Positions 8,221 through 15,678 of a stretch of 23,591 nucleotides of DNA are shown piece by piece. Source of the DNA: a virus; the IMG/VR virus record IMGVR_UViG_3300022925_000181, positions 1 to 23,591 of that record; one strand, 5' to 3'. The notes under the pieces are model-generated. The model saw only the letters and a program-made list of their open reading frames with translations, had not been told where the DNA came from and made no database searches. How positions within the stretch are numbered: the stretch's first letter is position 1; every line of letters begins with the position of its first letter. Made by a program: the position numbers and the translations under genes.

Positions 8221-8916
8221 ATGGCACAAACTATTAAATTAAAACGCTCGGCAACTCCCAGCAATATTCCGTCTACAGGACAGTTAGAGCTGGGCGAACT
8301 TGCCATCAATACTTACGATGGCAAGGTATTCATCAAAAAAGACGATGGTACAGAAAGTGTTGTAGAAATTGGTGGTGGCGGGGGTGGTTCATTAACTGAA
8401 AACTCTGTTGGAATATTTGAACTAGATGTATCCGATGGAACTTCTGGACAAGTACTTACAACTGATGGCGCAGGTACTCTTAGCTTTACAACTGTTGCTG
8501 GTAGTGGTTCAGAATTAGTATTAAATACATTCACGTATACAGCAACATCAGAACAAACAACCTTTACCGGTGAAGATGATAATACTAATATATTATCATA
8601 CAATTCTAGTTTTTTTCATGTGTATTTGAATGGTGTATTGCTGGATGACTCCGATTATGGCGCAACTGATGGAACATCAATTGTTTTAGGAACAGGTGTA
8701 GCCTCGGGTGATATATTAACCATACATACGTACTCAGCGGATGGTATAACATTAAGAGCTACTGCTAACTCTGTTGGAGTCTTGGAATTAGATGTATCCG
8801 ATGGAACTCCCGGACAGGTACTTACAACTGATGGTGCAGGTAATCTTAGCTTTACAAGTAGTTCCGGTGGAATATCCACCGGTAAAGCTATAGCAATGGC
8901 AATAGTGTTCGGGTAA
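8221..8916 (+). CDS. Short tail fibre protein with Mtd_N-like leader and duplicated internal module
   Basis: This is a 231-residue protein with GGAG 7 bases before its ATG. Its leader (MAQTIKLKRSATPSNIPSTG, LELGELAINTYDGKVFI) is a clear relative of that of the 589-residue fibre immediately upstream. A Gly-rich linker follows. A module (NSVGxxELDVSDGTxGQVLT, then TDGAGxLSFT) occurs twice, at about residues 60-91 and 186-215. Between the copies is a separate domain (LVLNTFTYTATSEQTTFTG to GDILTIHTYSADG). That middle part resembles a domain often found in phage fibres, with FFHVYLNGVLLDDSDY as its core. The C-terminus ends in STGKAIAMAIVFG, a tail seen in marine phage proteins. It is probably a paralogous or alternative adaptor or fibre. 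The family call is good; the receptor is unknown. Confidence 0.75.
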   Translation: MAQTIKLKRSATPSNIPSTGQLELGELAINTYDGKVFIKKDDGTESVVEIGGGGGGSLTENSVGIFELDVSDGTSGQVLTTDGAGTLSFTTVAGSGSELVLNTFTYTATSEQTTFTGEDDNTNILSYNSSFFHVYLNGVLLDDSDYGATDGTSIVLGTGVASGDILTIHTYSADGITLRATANSVGVLELDVSDGTPGQVLTTDGAGNLSFTSSSGGISTGKAIAMAIVFG

Positions 8917-8927
8917 GGAAAAAAAAT

Positions 8928-9290
8928 ATGGCAAATCCAAATATAGTTAATGTAACAAATATCTACGGCAAAACTGTTGGTCTTGCTGTAACAACTTCAG
9001 CAACAGCAATAATAGAAAATACTGCCTCTTCTGGTAAGGTTTTAAAAATAAATTCAGTGCTTATTTCTAATATTGATGGAACTAATCCAGCTGATATAAC
9101 CGCAAGTGTATTAAAAAATGGATCAACTTCGTTTTATCTCGCATTTACAATTAGTGTACCTGCCGATGCGACATTAGTTCTAATATCAAAAGACACTTCT
9201 ATATATTTAGAAGAAAATGATTCTATAGTTCTTGAAGCAAGTTCTAATTTGGATCTCAGCGCTATTTGTTCTTATGAAGAGATCAGTTAA
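8928..9290 (+). CDS. Small conserved virion-type protein
   Basis: This is a 120-residue protein, 11 bases after the previous stop, with AGGA upstream of the ATG. The sequence (NIVNVTNIYGKTVGLAVTTS, then SGKVLKINSVLISNIDGTNP, PADATLVLISKDTSIYLEEN and a final SYEEIS) matches a small beta-sandwich protein that I recognise as frequent in cyanophage and marine phage tail modules. It has no signal peptide, membrane segment or catalytic residues. The predicted fold is an all-beta jelly-roll-like domain, and such proteins are usually found in virions. I infer a tail or fibre accessory protein. The recognition is by memory of the family pattern and should be treated as moderately secure. Confidence 0.65.
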   Translation: MANPNIVNVTNIYGKTVGLAVTTSATAIIENTASSGKVLKINSVLISNIDGTNPADITASVLKNGSTSFYLAFTISVPADATLVLISKDTSIYLEENDSIVLEASSNLDLSAICSYEEIS

Positions 9291-9292
9291 TA

Positions 9293-10090
9293 ATGGCTTT
9301 TAATTATCAATATAATGATAGTTACATTGGTAAACTGAGTGCCCGCTTGAGTGATGGTGGGATAGGCAACCAAATGTCTGTGCAGGTAAAAGGAGCTACG
9401 GCTGTATTGCCTATTATTGCTTATGAAGATACTGTAAGCAATAATAGTACAACATTGGGCACATCTACCTGGTCAGCAAATTTTCCTTCAGTTCCGGCTG
9501 TTTCCGGAAATAGACATTTTATAATTATTACAGGTATTAGAGATGGAACTGATGTTAGGATCCCAAATCCTATTGATTGGTGTACTGGAATCACATTAAA
9601 TTCTGAGCCTGTAACAATTCACAAACAGGCTATATCCCGGTATAATGGCGCAGCAATCGGAATAATACAATTAAATGCTAGTGGTAGTATAGATGTTGCT
9701 TGTACTACTGATATTGAGGGTGGTGCAGATGGAGGTTGGTCAATAACTCTAATAGCTATAGACGAACCTACTTCATTCAGCGTAGAGGGTGTTGAAAGTT
9801 TCAATGATTCAACTTCAAGCCCAGAGACGTTTTATGTTCCTTTAATACCAAGTGTTTATAGTGTTGGAATTATTATGGCAGTTACATCAAATTCTACTCT
9901 AGCTCCATCATTTACTGCTACAGATGGCAATACTTGGACATTGATGTATACTGAAGATATTGGATCGAGTGAATATCATTCGGTATACCGAACAGACCCA
10001 ATAATATCTAACACCTTTTCTGGTAATATATCAGCTGGTTCTATTACTACTGGGTGGGCTGGAATACTTATTGTTATAAGCTGGAGTTAA
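9293..10090 (+). CDS. Beta-rich hypothetical virion protein
   Basis: This is a 265-residue protein starting 2 bases after the previous stop. It is rich in Thr, Ser, Ile and Gly, and alternating hydrophobic strands suggest a jelly-roll or concanavalin-like beta sandwich: RHFIIITGIRDG, YNGAAIGIIQLNASG, WSITLIAIDEPTSF, YSVGIIMAVTSNS, WAGILIVISWS. The first ~35 residues (YNDSYIGKLSARLSDGGIGN) look like an attachment leader. Two spaced Trp-containing segments (TSTWSANFPSVP and ATDGNTWTLMYTEDIGSS) could form a surface pocket, as in adhesins that bind sugars. That binding role is a guess from composition. The position inside the fibre cluster supports a structural or adhesion role. I do not recognise a named family. 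Confidence 0.6.
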   Translation: MAFNYQYNDSYIGKLSARLSDGGIGNQMSVQVKGATAVLPIIAYEDTVSNNSTTLGTSTWSANFPSVPAVSGNRHFIIITGIRDGTDVRIPNPIDWCTGITLNSEPVTIHKQAISRYNGAAIGIIQLNASGSIDVACTTDIEGGADGGWSITLIAIDEPTSFSVEGVESFNDSTSSPETFYVPLIPSVYSVGIIMAVTSNSTLAPSFTATDGNTWTLMYTEDIGSSEYHSVYRTDPIISNTFSGNISAGSITTGWAGILIVISWS

Positions 10091-10099
10091 TGAAGATAT

Positions 10100-11098
10100 A
10101 TGAGAAGAAATTCAGGTTTTATTGGCTCATTAAAAACCATCAGTGATTCTGAGGCTAATGGTATTCATGATTTATATGATCAGTTTAACCATTCAGCAAA
10201 CTGGCCAAAACCCCTTAGTGGAACTATTACTCCTAGCACTACCAATGTCACTGAAGGTAATGATATAACATTTAGTGTTAGTGTATCTGGAAATTTTACT
10301 GGAACTTTATATTATACAATTAATGATGTTACCGGCACTATGAGCACTGATGATTTTTCTGATTCAGCATTATCAGGTAGTTTTTCAGTTACAGATGGTA
10401 GTGGTTCTTTTGTTAAATCTCTTGTCGCAGATGGAGTTGAGGAGGGCGAAGAATTTTCCGTTTCGCTGAGATCAGTATCAACTAGTGGTGATATATTAGA
10501 TACAACTACAACTATCACTGTAACTGATGCCGATGTGCCTGTAGTAGATTGGACAGATCCTATAATTACAAGTACTGGTTTCAACGGCACAAATATTCCC
10601 AATATGATGAACAATTATTATCGTAGATTTATAGTTGCTTTTTCATATACATTAGCTGAAATGGAAGCTATACTTGGATCTTCGGACACAACTATATACG
10701 GGTTGAGATATTTTGTAGATAACCCACCAACATTTCAACCCTATCCTAATTATGCTATAGGTATGAAAAACGGCGCATTCAGTGCAACTGCAAATCCTGG
10801 AAATACTGGTTATACTATAGTATCCCCCCAACAAGATCAATCCTTTACTGGAGCATCATATAAAGAAATTATATTTGATACTCCATTTGTATGGTCAGCA
10901 CTTGGTGGATTAGCAATTGTAGCAGCGTGGGGACAAGTTCCTACTTCGTATAGTGCCACAGGCACGAATCGTATCGGCGCAGGTAACTTGTATTATAGTA
11001 GAACAGATAGTGCCGGCACATACACCATTAATGTAGATACGTTTCCATCTGCCAGTTCGAATATTCGTCCAGTACTAGAATTCAAACTAACACCTTGA
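10100..11098 (+). CDS. Calx-beta-containing virion protein with unknown C-terminal domain
   Basis: This is a 332-residue protein. A leader (RRNSGFIGSLKTISDSEANG, IHDLYDQF) precedes one Calx-beta-like domain at about residues 37-150. That domain has VTEGNDITFSVSVSG, GTLYYTINDV, DDFSDS, an EEGEEF acidic turn and SGDILDTTTTITV. The last pattern closely parallels the Calx-beta gene at 4092 (STSGTVRDTTTLYV), so the two probably share ancestry. The C-terminal ~180 residues form a separate beta domain (NYAIGMKNGAFSAT, FDTPFVWSALGGLAIVAAWG, RIGAGNLYYSRTDSAG) that resembles a galactose-binding or adhesin-type module in composition. It has no signal peptide and probably acts as a host-surface adhesin on the tail. 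An alternative ATG at 10090 is in another frame and was not used. Confidence 0.65.
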   Translation: MRRNSGFIGSLKTISDSEANGIHDLYDQFNHSANWPKPLSGTITPSTTNVTEGNDITFSVSVSGNFTGTLYYTINDVTGTMSTDDFSDSALSGSFSVTDGSGSFVKSLVADGVEEGEEFSVSLRSVSTSGDILDTTTTITVTDADVPVVDWTDPIITSTGFNGTNIPNMMNNYYRRFIVAFSYTLAEMEAILGSSDTTIYGLRYFVDNPPTFQPYPNYAIGMKNGAFSATANPGNTGYTIVSPQQDQSFTGASYKEIIFDTPFVWSALGGLAIVAAWGQVPTSYSATGTNRIGAGNLYYSRTDSAGTYTINVDTFPSASSNIRPVLEFKLTP

Positions 11099-11108
11099 GG
11101 ATATTAAT

Positions 11109-11558
11109 ATGTTTTACTCACACAACAGTCAAACTCCGGTTCAAAATCTTCCCCATAGAATTAGGTTAGCAGACGGAAGTACTAAAACAGACAACGCAAC
11201 TTTTACTGAAGATGAAATTATATCCGCTGGATATGTTAAAATAACCCAGGAAAAACCAAAACCATCTCGTTTTGAAAAAGTAGAATGGACTGGAGCTGAA
11301 TGGGTCTTGTTAGAAATGACTGATGCAGAAAAAGAAGAAGTTTTAGAAATGCGATGGAAATCTATTAGGGTCATACGAGATCAATTAATTGGGGAACTTG
11401 ATTGGAAAATCCAACGATATTTAAGCGAAGTTCGATTAGAATTGCCTTTAACAGATGACATAATATTAATTGATACCTATATGCAAGAATTAAGAGACAT
11501 TACAAAACAAGAAGATCCTTTTAATATTGTATGGCCCAAATTTTCGAAAGGTATATAA
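11109..11558 (+). CDS. Tail fibre assembly chaperone (Phage_tail_APC-like), first copy
   Basis: This 149-residue protein has an N-terminal beta part that starts like other tail-fibre assembly proteins (PVQNLPHRIRLADGSTK). It has an EW-GAEW motif, and a C-terminal helical domain IRVIRDQLIGELDW, then LTDDI, YMQELRDITK and DPFNIVWP. That last block (R-x-x-R-D-x-L-x-x-x-D-W to LRD and WP) is diagnostic of the phage tail assembly chaperone domain. These proteins guide fibre trimerisation and often pair with the fibre beside them. The gene lies just before the adaptor and beta-propeller genes. A second, different member (15204) lies after them. The target fibre is inferred from adjacency. Confidence 0.8.
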   Translation: MFYSHNSQTPVQNLPHRIRLADGSTKTDNATFTEDEIISAGYVKITQEKPKPSRFEKVEWTGAEWVLLEMTDAEKEEVLEMRWKSIRVIRDQLIGELDWKIQRYLSEVRLELPLTDDIILIDTYMQELRDITKQEDPFNIVWPKFSKGI

Positions 11559-11574
11559 ATAGTATAAGAATAAC

Positions 11575-11581
11575 AAAGGAG
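11575..11581 (+). promoter_or_regulatory. Strong Shine-Dalgarno for the propeller adaptor gene
   Basis: AAAGGAG, 10 bases before the ATG at 11592, in the 33-base gap after the first chaperone gene. It is among the strongest ribosome binding sites in the window and would feed translation of the coupled adaptor and propeller pair. Confidence 0.6.
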
Positions 11582-11591
11582 AAAATTTATC

Positions 11592-11984
11592 ATGAGTAAA
11601 TCCAGAGATATAGCTGATTCAGCTGATGTCATTAATAATCTTGATAACGTTACAAGCGACATTCAAAGCCAATTAGATGGAAAGCCTGGATATTATTCAC
11701 CAGAAGTTGTTTATACTTTAACAGGTGTTGACTTAGACCCAGCAAATGGGTCCCTGCAAATAAAGGCTATCAGCGAGAATACAACATTCACAGAATCCCT
11801 TAGTTCCGGACATGCTATAGTATTAATGTTAACAGGTGGAGCTTCCTATACTATAGGGTACCCAACAATAACTTGGGTAACATCAACGGGTAATTTAGCA
11901 CCTACTCTTACTGCAGCTGATACTTTAGTATTTTGGAAAACAGGATCAACCTTATATGGAGCATATGTTGGGAGTTATGAATAA
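11592..11984 (+). CDS. Adaptor/leader protein preceding the beta-propeller gene
   Basis: This is a 130-residue protein with a strong AAAGGAG ribosome binding site. The first 27 residues (MSKSRDIADSADVINNLDNV, TSDIQSQ) match the SKSRDIADSA-type leader of many phage fibres, which contributes an anchor and a short coiled coil. The rest (TFTESLSSGHAIVLMLTGG, YTIGYPTITWVTSTGNLAP, TLTAADTLVFWKTGSTLYGA) matches a compact beta-sandwich domain that commonly follows such leaders in fibre proteins. Here leader and domain form a free-standing protein, with the large repeat protein starting in the next gene. The stop and next start overlap (TAATG), implying coupled translation and possibly fixed stoichiometry. 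I infer that it links the propeller protein to the virion. That is likely but not shown. Confidence 0.65.
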   Translation: MSKSRDIADSADVINNLDNVTSDIQSQLDGKPGYYSPEVVYTLTGVDLDPANGSLQIKAISENTTFTESLSSGHAIVLMLTGGASYTIGYPTITWVTSTGNLAPTLTAADTLVFWKTGSTLYGAYVGSYE

Positions 11985-14900
11985 TGTTAAATAAAGCTTT
12001 ACAGGCTGCAGCAGGTAACGTTGCTGGAGATGTAGCACCGGTTGGTGCATGGGATGTATCCTACGCTAGTATACCAGGTGCTTCTGTTGATACAGATAGT
12101 ATTGCACCTTGGCACCCGGGAGGTGATATGCATGGATTATTTTTCAAAGCCGATGGAACTAAAATGTATGTAGTTGAAAGAAATGTCGATTATGTTCATG
12201 AATATGATCTAGTTGTACCTTGGGATATATTAACTCTTGTATATACTGGAAATTTCTTTTATGTAGGTTCACAAGAAACAAATCCTACTGCACTTTTTTT
12301 CAAACCTGATGGTACGAAGATGTACGTAATGGGGAGCACTGGTGACGATGTGAATGAATACAATTTATCTATTCCTTGGGATGTCAGTAGTGCTTTTTAT
12401 TCACAAGTGTTTTCCGTAGCTGCACAAGAAATAAATCCTTACGCACTTTTCTTCAAACCTGATGGTACGAAGATGTACGTAATGGGAATCACTGGTGATG
12501 ATGTCAATGAATACGACTTATCTGTTGCTTGGGATGTCAGTAGTGCTGTCTATTCACAGGTGTTTTCCGTAGCTTCAGAAGAGACAAGTCCATACGGAAT
12601 TCATTTTAATTCCGCCGGTACTAAAATGTTTATATGTGGTTTCACTAATTACATTTATGAATATGACTTATCCGTTGCATGGGATGTCAGTACGGCTGTG
12701 TATTTTTCTAAATATGGTGTTTATATATCAACTAACTATTTAAAGGGCATTTTTCTTTCGTCAGATGAAACTAAAATATATGCAATATCTTCTGGGACAA
12801 GTATTGCTGCAAGATTATATGCGTTTGAACTTTATACGCCTGGTACAATTTATCTAGCCGATCGGCCTGTATATTCCCAGCGGTTTTATGTAGGTTCACA
12901 AGAATCAAATCCTTATGCTCTTTTCTTCAAACCTGATGGCACAAAGATGTACGTAATAGGAACCACTGGCGACGATGTAAATGAATACGACTTGTCTGTT
13001 GCTTGGGATGTTAGTAGTGCAGTCTATTTACAATTGTTCTCTATAGCTGCACAAGAAATAAATCCTGCTGCACTTTTCTTTAAAGATGACGGTACAAAGA
13101 TGTATGTGATGGGATACAGCGGGGATGATGTGAATGAATATGATTTAGCTATTCCTTGGGATGTCAGTAGTGCTGTTTATTCACAATTGTTTTATGTAGG
13201 TTCACAAGAAAGTAATCCTTATGCACTTTTCTTCAAACCTGATGGTACGAAGATGTACGTAATGGGACTCACTGGCGACGATGTAAATGAATACAATTTA
13301 TCTATTCCTTGGGATGTTAGTAGTGCTGTCTATTCACAGGTGTTTTCCGTAGCTGCACAAGAAAGTACTCCTTACGCACTTTTCTTTAAAGATGACGGTA
13401 CAAAGATGTACGTAATGGGAGCCTCTAATAAAGCTGTATGTGCGTATGATTTATCTATTCCTTGGGATGTTAGTAGTGCTGTTTATTCACAGGCGTTTTC
13501 TGTAGTTCTTCAAGAAAGTAACCCTCAAGGTCTTTTCTTCAAACCTGATGGGACGAAGATGTATGTAGTGGGAACTATCAATGACTCTGTTTACGAATAC
13601 GATTTGCCTGTTGCTTGGTCTATGGGAAGTACTTCTCATACTGAAATTTTAGGTAGTGCCACTACCGGTAGTGGGATAATTATGAATAGCCTCGCTGACT
13701 ATATTGAAGGTATTCATTTTAACGCAACAGGAACTAAGATTTTTATTATTTCTCGATATAGCATACCCGGAGTATACGCGTATGATTTATCTGTTGCTTG
13801 GGATACTAGCACTATTATAAGTGCTTCAAGGTCTGTGCTGTTTACTTCATCGCAGGAATATTCCCCAACGTCTCTGTATTTTAGCAATGACGGATTAAAT
13901 CTATATATTGGGGGAAAAACTGGAATACATCATTATCAATTATCAGTAGCTTATGGTTTATCTTCAGCAACATATATAACAACTGAATTTGCTACTACTC
14001 CAGCAGATGTAGATACATGTCTTATATACTTTAAGTCTGATGGAACTAAAATGTATAGATTATTATCTTTAGCTGCAGGTACTTCCGTATACATAGAAGA
14101 GTATACATTATCTACTTCTTGGGATATTTCGACTACTACTTTAATCACATCTAGTTACATAGGTAATTCAAGCAATGAATATTTTTATGGTCTTTTCTTT
14201 AAACCTGACGGTACAAAAATGTATGTGGCAAGCTATTATATTTTTGGGGGTCAAGAAACCATAAGGGAATATAATCTATCGACTCCGTGGAGTATTAGCC
14301 CTAATAGCATTTCTAATAGTGTCACGCCATATGAGACTGGTGCTAGTACCCGGGGGATTTTCTTTAAACCAGATGGAAGTAAGATGTATGTTGGTGGATA
14401 TACAAGTAGATTATTTGAGTACCAGTTATCTATTCCGTGGAATATACGTTACTACAATTATCTATATGTGGGTGGTGTAGAGTCACTTCCTTACGCTCTC
14501 TTCTTTAAACCTGACGGCACAAAGATATACGTACTTGGAAGCTCTAGCAGAAGGGTTTATGAATATGACTTATCTATCGACTGGGATTTAACTACAGCTG
14601 TGTACGCGGGGTACTCTCAGTCGTTTTCTATATCTGCACAAGAAACAAATCCTCAATCACTTTTCTTCAAACCTGATGGTACTAAAATGTACGTAATGGG
14701 AAACATTGGTGACGATGTAAATGAATATGATTTGTCCGTTGCTTGGGATATAACTACAGCAGTGTACTCTCAGGTGTTTTCCGTAGCTGCACAAGAAGTA
14801 AGTCCTACTGCACTTTTTTTCAAACCTGATGGTACGAAGATGTACGTAATGGGGAGCACTGGTGACGATGTAAATGAATACGACTTATCTGTTGCTTGGG

Positions 14901-15199
14901 ATGTTAGTAGTGCTGTTTATTCACAGGTGTTTTCCGTAGCTGCACAAGAAACAAATCCTACTGCACTTTTTTTCAAACCTGATGGTACGAAGATGTACGT
15001 AACGGGGAGCACTGGTGACGATGTCAATGAATACGACTTGTCTGTTGCATGGGACGTCAGCAGTGCTGTTTATTCACAATTGTTTTCCGTAGCTGCACAA
15101 GAAAGTAATCCTTACGCACTTTTCTTCAAACCTGATGGTACGAAGATGTACGTAATGGGAGCAGCTGATATAGTATTTGAATATAATATAGGAGCATAA
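11984..15199 (+). CDS. Large beta-propeller repeat protein, putative receptor-binding/adhesin
   Basis: This is a 1071-residue protein whose ATG overlaps the previous stop. It has a short leader (MLNKALQAAAGNVAGDV), and then from about residue 40 the protein is nearly all repeats. About 20 units carry the core LFFKPDGTKMYVMG, then V-EYDLSV-WDVSSAVY and a QE-NP linker. The canonical unit is 51 residues (153 bases), and its FKPDGTKMYV motif is like the PDGxxxYV strand of YVTN, lactonase and related beta-propellers. The protein begins with the second half of a unit (AWDVSYASIPGASVDTDSIA) and ends with the first half (LFFKPDGTKMYVMGAADIV, then FEYNIGA). That matches the velcro-closed ring of a propeller. 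Units near 290-500 and after about 870 are almost uniform, whereas those near 205-290 and 520-860 have drifted. I infer two or three propellers used in surface binding. No catalytic motif was found. Confidence 0.8.
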   Translation: MLNKALQAAAGNVAGDVAPVGAWDVSYASIPGASVDTDSIAPWHPGGDMHGLFFKADGTKMYVVERNVDYVHEYDLVVPWDILTLVYTGNFFYVGSQETNPTALFFKPDGTKMYVMGSTGDDVNEYNLSIPWDVSSAFYSQVFSVAAQEINPYALFFKPDGTKMYVMGITGDDVNEYDLSVAWDVSSAVYSQVFSVASEETSPYGIHFNSAGTKMFICGFTNYIYEYDLSVAWDVSTAVYFSKYGVYISTNYLKGIFLSSDETKIYAISSGTSIAARLYAFELYTPGTIYLADRPVYSQRFYVGSQESNPYALFFKPDGTKMYVIGTTGDDVNEYDLSVAWDVSSAVYLQLFSIAAQEINPAALFFKDDGTKMYVMGYSGDDVNEYDLAIPWDVSSAVYSQLFYVGSQESNPYALFFKPDGTKMYVMGLTGDDVNEYNLSIPWDVSSAVYSQVFSVAAQESTPYALFFKDDGTKMYVMGASNKAVCAYDLSIPWDVSSAVYSQAFSVVLQESNPQGLFFKPDGTKMYVVGTINDSVYEYDLPVAWSMGSTSHTEILGSATTGSGIIMNSLADYIEGIHFNATGTKIFIISRYSIPGVYAYDLSVAWDTSTIISASRSVLFTSSQEYSPTSLYFSNDGLNLYIGGKTGIHHYQLSVAYGLSSATYITTEFATTPADVDTCLIYFKSDGTKMYRLLSLAAGTSVYIEEYTLSTSWDISTTTLITSSYIGNSSNEYFYGLFFKPDGTKMYVASYYIFGGQETIREYNLSTPWSISPNSISNSVTPYETGASTRGIFFKPDGSKMYVGGYTSRLFEYQLSIPWNIRYYNYLYVGGVESLPYALFFKPDGTKIYVLGSSSRRVYEYDLSIDWDLTTAVYAGYSQSFSISAQETNPQSLFFKPDGTKMYVMGNIGDDVNEYDLSVAWDITTAVYSQVFSVAAQEVSPTALFFKPDGTKMYVMGSTGDDVNEYDLSVAWDVSSAVYSQVFSVAAQETNPTALFFKPDGTKMYVTGSTGDDVNEYDLSVAWDVSSAVYSQLFSVAAQESNPYALFFKPDGTKMYVMGAADIVFEYNIGA
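12271..12329 (+). repeat. Long direct repeat, copy 1
   Basis: 59 bases identical to 14944-15002. The two copies lie 2673 bases apart and flank most of the diverged units of the propeller gene. They are a plausible substrate for deletion or exchange by homologous recombination. Confidence 0.85.
14944..15002 (+). repeat. Long direct repeat, copy 2
   Basis: Exact match to 12271-12329. After one mismatch (15003, which changes Met to Thr), identity resumes for about another 20 bases. Confidence 0.85.
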
Positions 15200-15203
15200 T
15201 ATA

Positions 15204-15641
15204 ATGTACTTAAGAATAAAAAATAATGATATAAAATATCCTTATAATTTAGGAACCTTTAGAAAAGAATATTCTTATATATCTTTGCCAAAGGTATTAT
15301 CTAACGACCTGCTAAAAGAATATGGAATATTTCCAGTTAAAGAAACAACAGCTCCAGATTATGATAATTTGACACATAAGTTAGTTAGAAATACCCCGGC
15401 ATTTAATAATTCCGAATGGGAAGAAGTATGGAGCATTGAAGAACTTTCAGAAGATATTGCATCAAGTAATATACGCAATAAGCGTGATAAGTTACTTACA
15501 CAAAGTGATTGGACTCAACTAGAAGATTCTCCAGTTAATAAACAAATCTGGAATATTTATAGGCAATCATTACGAGATGTTCCTGCACGAAACGGATTTC
15601 CCTATAGTATCAAATGGCCGGTAAAACCTTCATCAAATTAA
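15204..15641 (+). CDS. Tail fibre assembly chaperone (Phage_tail_APC-like), second copy
   Basis: This 145-residue protein has the classical start of this group (MYLRIKNNDIKYPYNLGTFR), an acidic middle, and EVWSIEELSEDIASS. The C-terminal domain is NIRNKRDKLLTQSDW, then NIYRQSLRDVPA and IKWPVKP. The R-D-x-L-x-x-x-D-W and LRD...WP pattern is shared with the chaperone at 11109. The two differ in the N-terminal half, so each may serve a different fibre or a different end of one fibre. The gene closes the tail module and is followed directly by the terminator. Family assignment is secure; the partner (probably the propeller protein just upstream) is inferred. Confidence 0.8.
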   Translation: MYLRIKNNDIKYPYNLGTFRKEYSYISLPKVLSNDLLKEYGIFPVKETTAPDYDNLTHKLVRNTPAFNNSEWEEVWSIEELSEDIASSNIRNKRDKLLTQSDWTQLEDSPVNKQIWNIYRQSLRDVPARNGFPYSIKWPVKPSSN

Positions 15642-15649
15642 AATGAAAT

Positions 15650-15676
15650 AAAAAACCCGCATAAAGCGGGTTTTTT
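15650..15676. terminator. Bidirectional rho-independent terminator between convergent operons
   Basis: AAAAAACCCGC (15650-15660), loop ATAAA, GCGGGTTTTTT (15666-15676). The hairpin has five G:C pairs and A/T tracts on both sides, so it can end transcription from both strands. It lies between the + strand tail module (stop at 15641) and the nrdB stop (15679). Confidence 0.95.
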
Positions 15677-15678
15677 GT

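Larger units (their letters stand above)
12134..15196 (+). repeat. 153-base tandem repeat array in the propeller gene
   Basis: Copies of CAAACCTGATGGTACGAAGA start at 12301, 12454, 13234, 14821, 14974 and 15127. The spacing is exactly 153 bases within local blocks. Less exact units fill the rest and lie off the 153-base register. Near-identity at DNA level shows recent duplication or gene conversion. Confidence 0.9.

Noticed and set aside
6404-8916. Diversity-generating retroelement suggested by the Mtd_N-like leader
   Set aside because: No reverse transcriptase, template repeat or C-type lectin variable region is present in the window.
12134-15196. CRISPR array or insertion sequence as the source of the regular repeats
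   Set aside because: The repeats are coding, in frame and contiguous at 153 bases, with no spacers, no transposase and no inverted ends.
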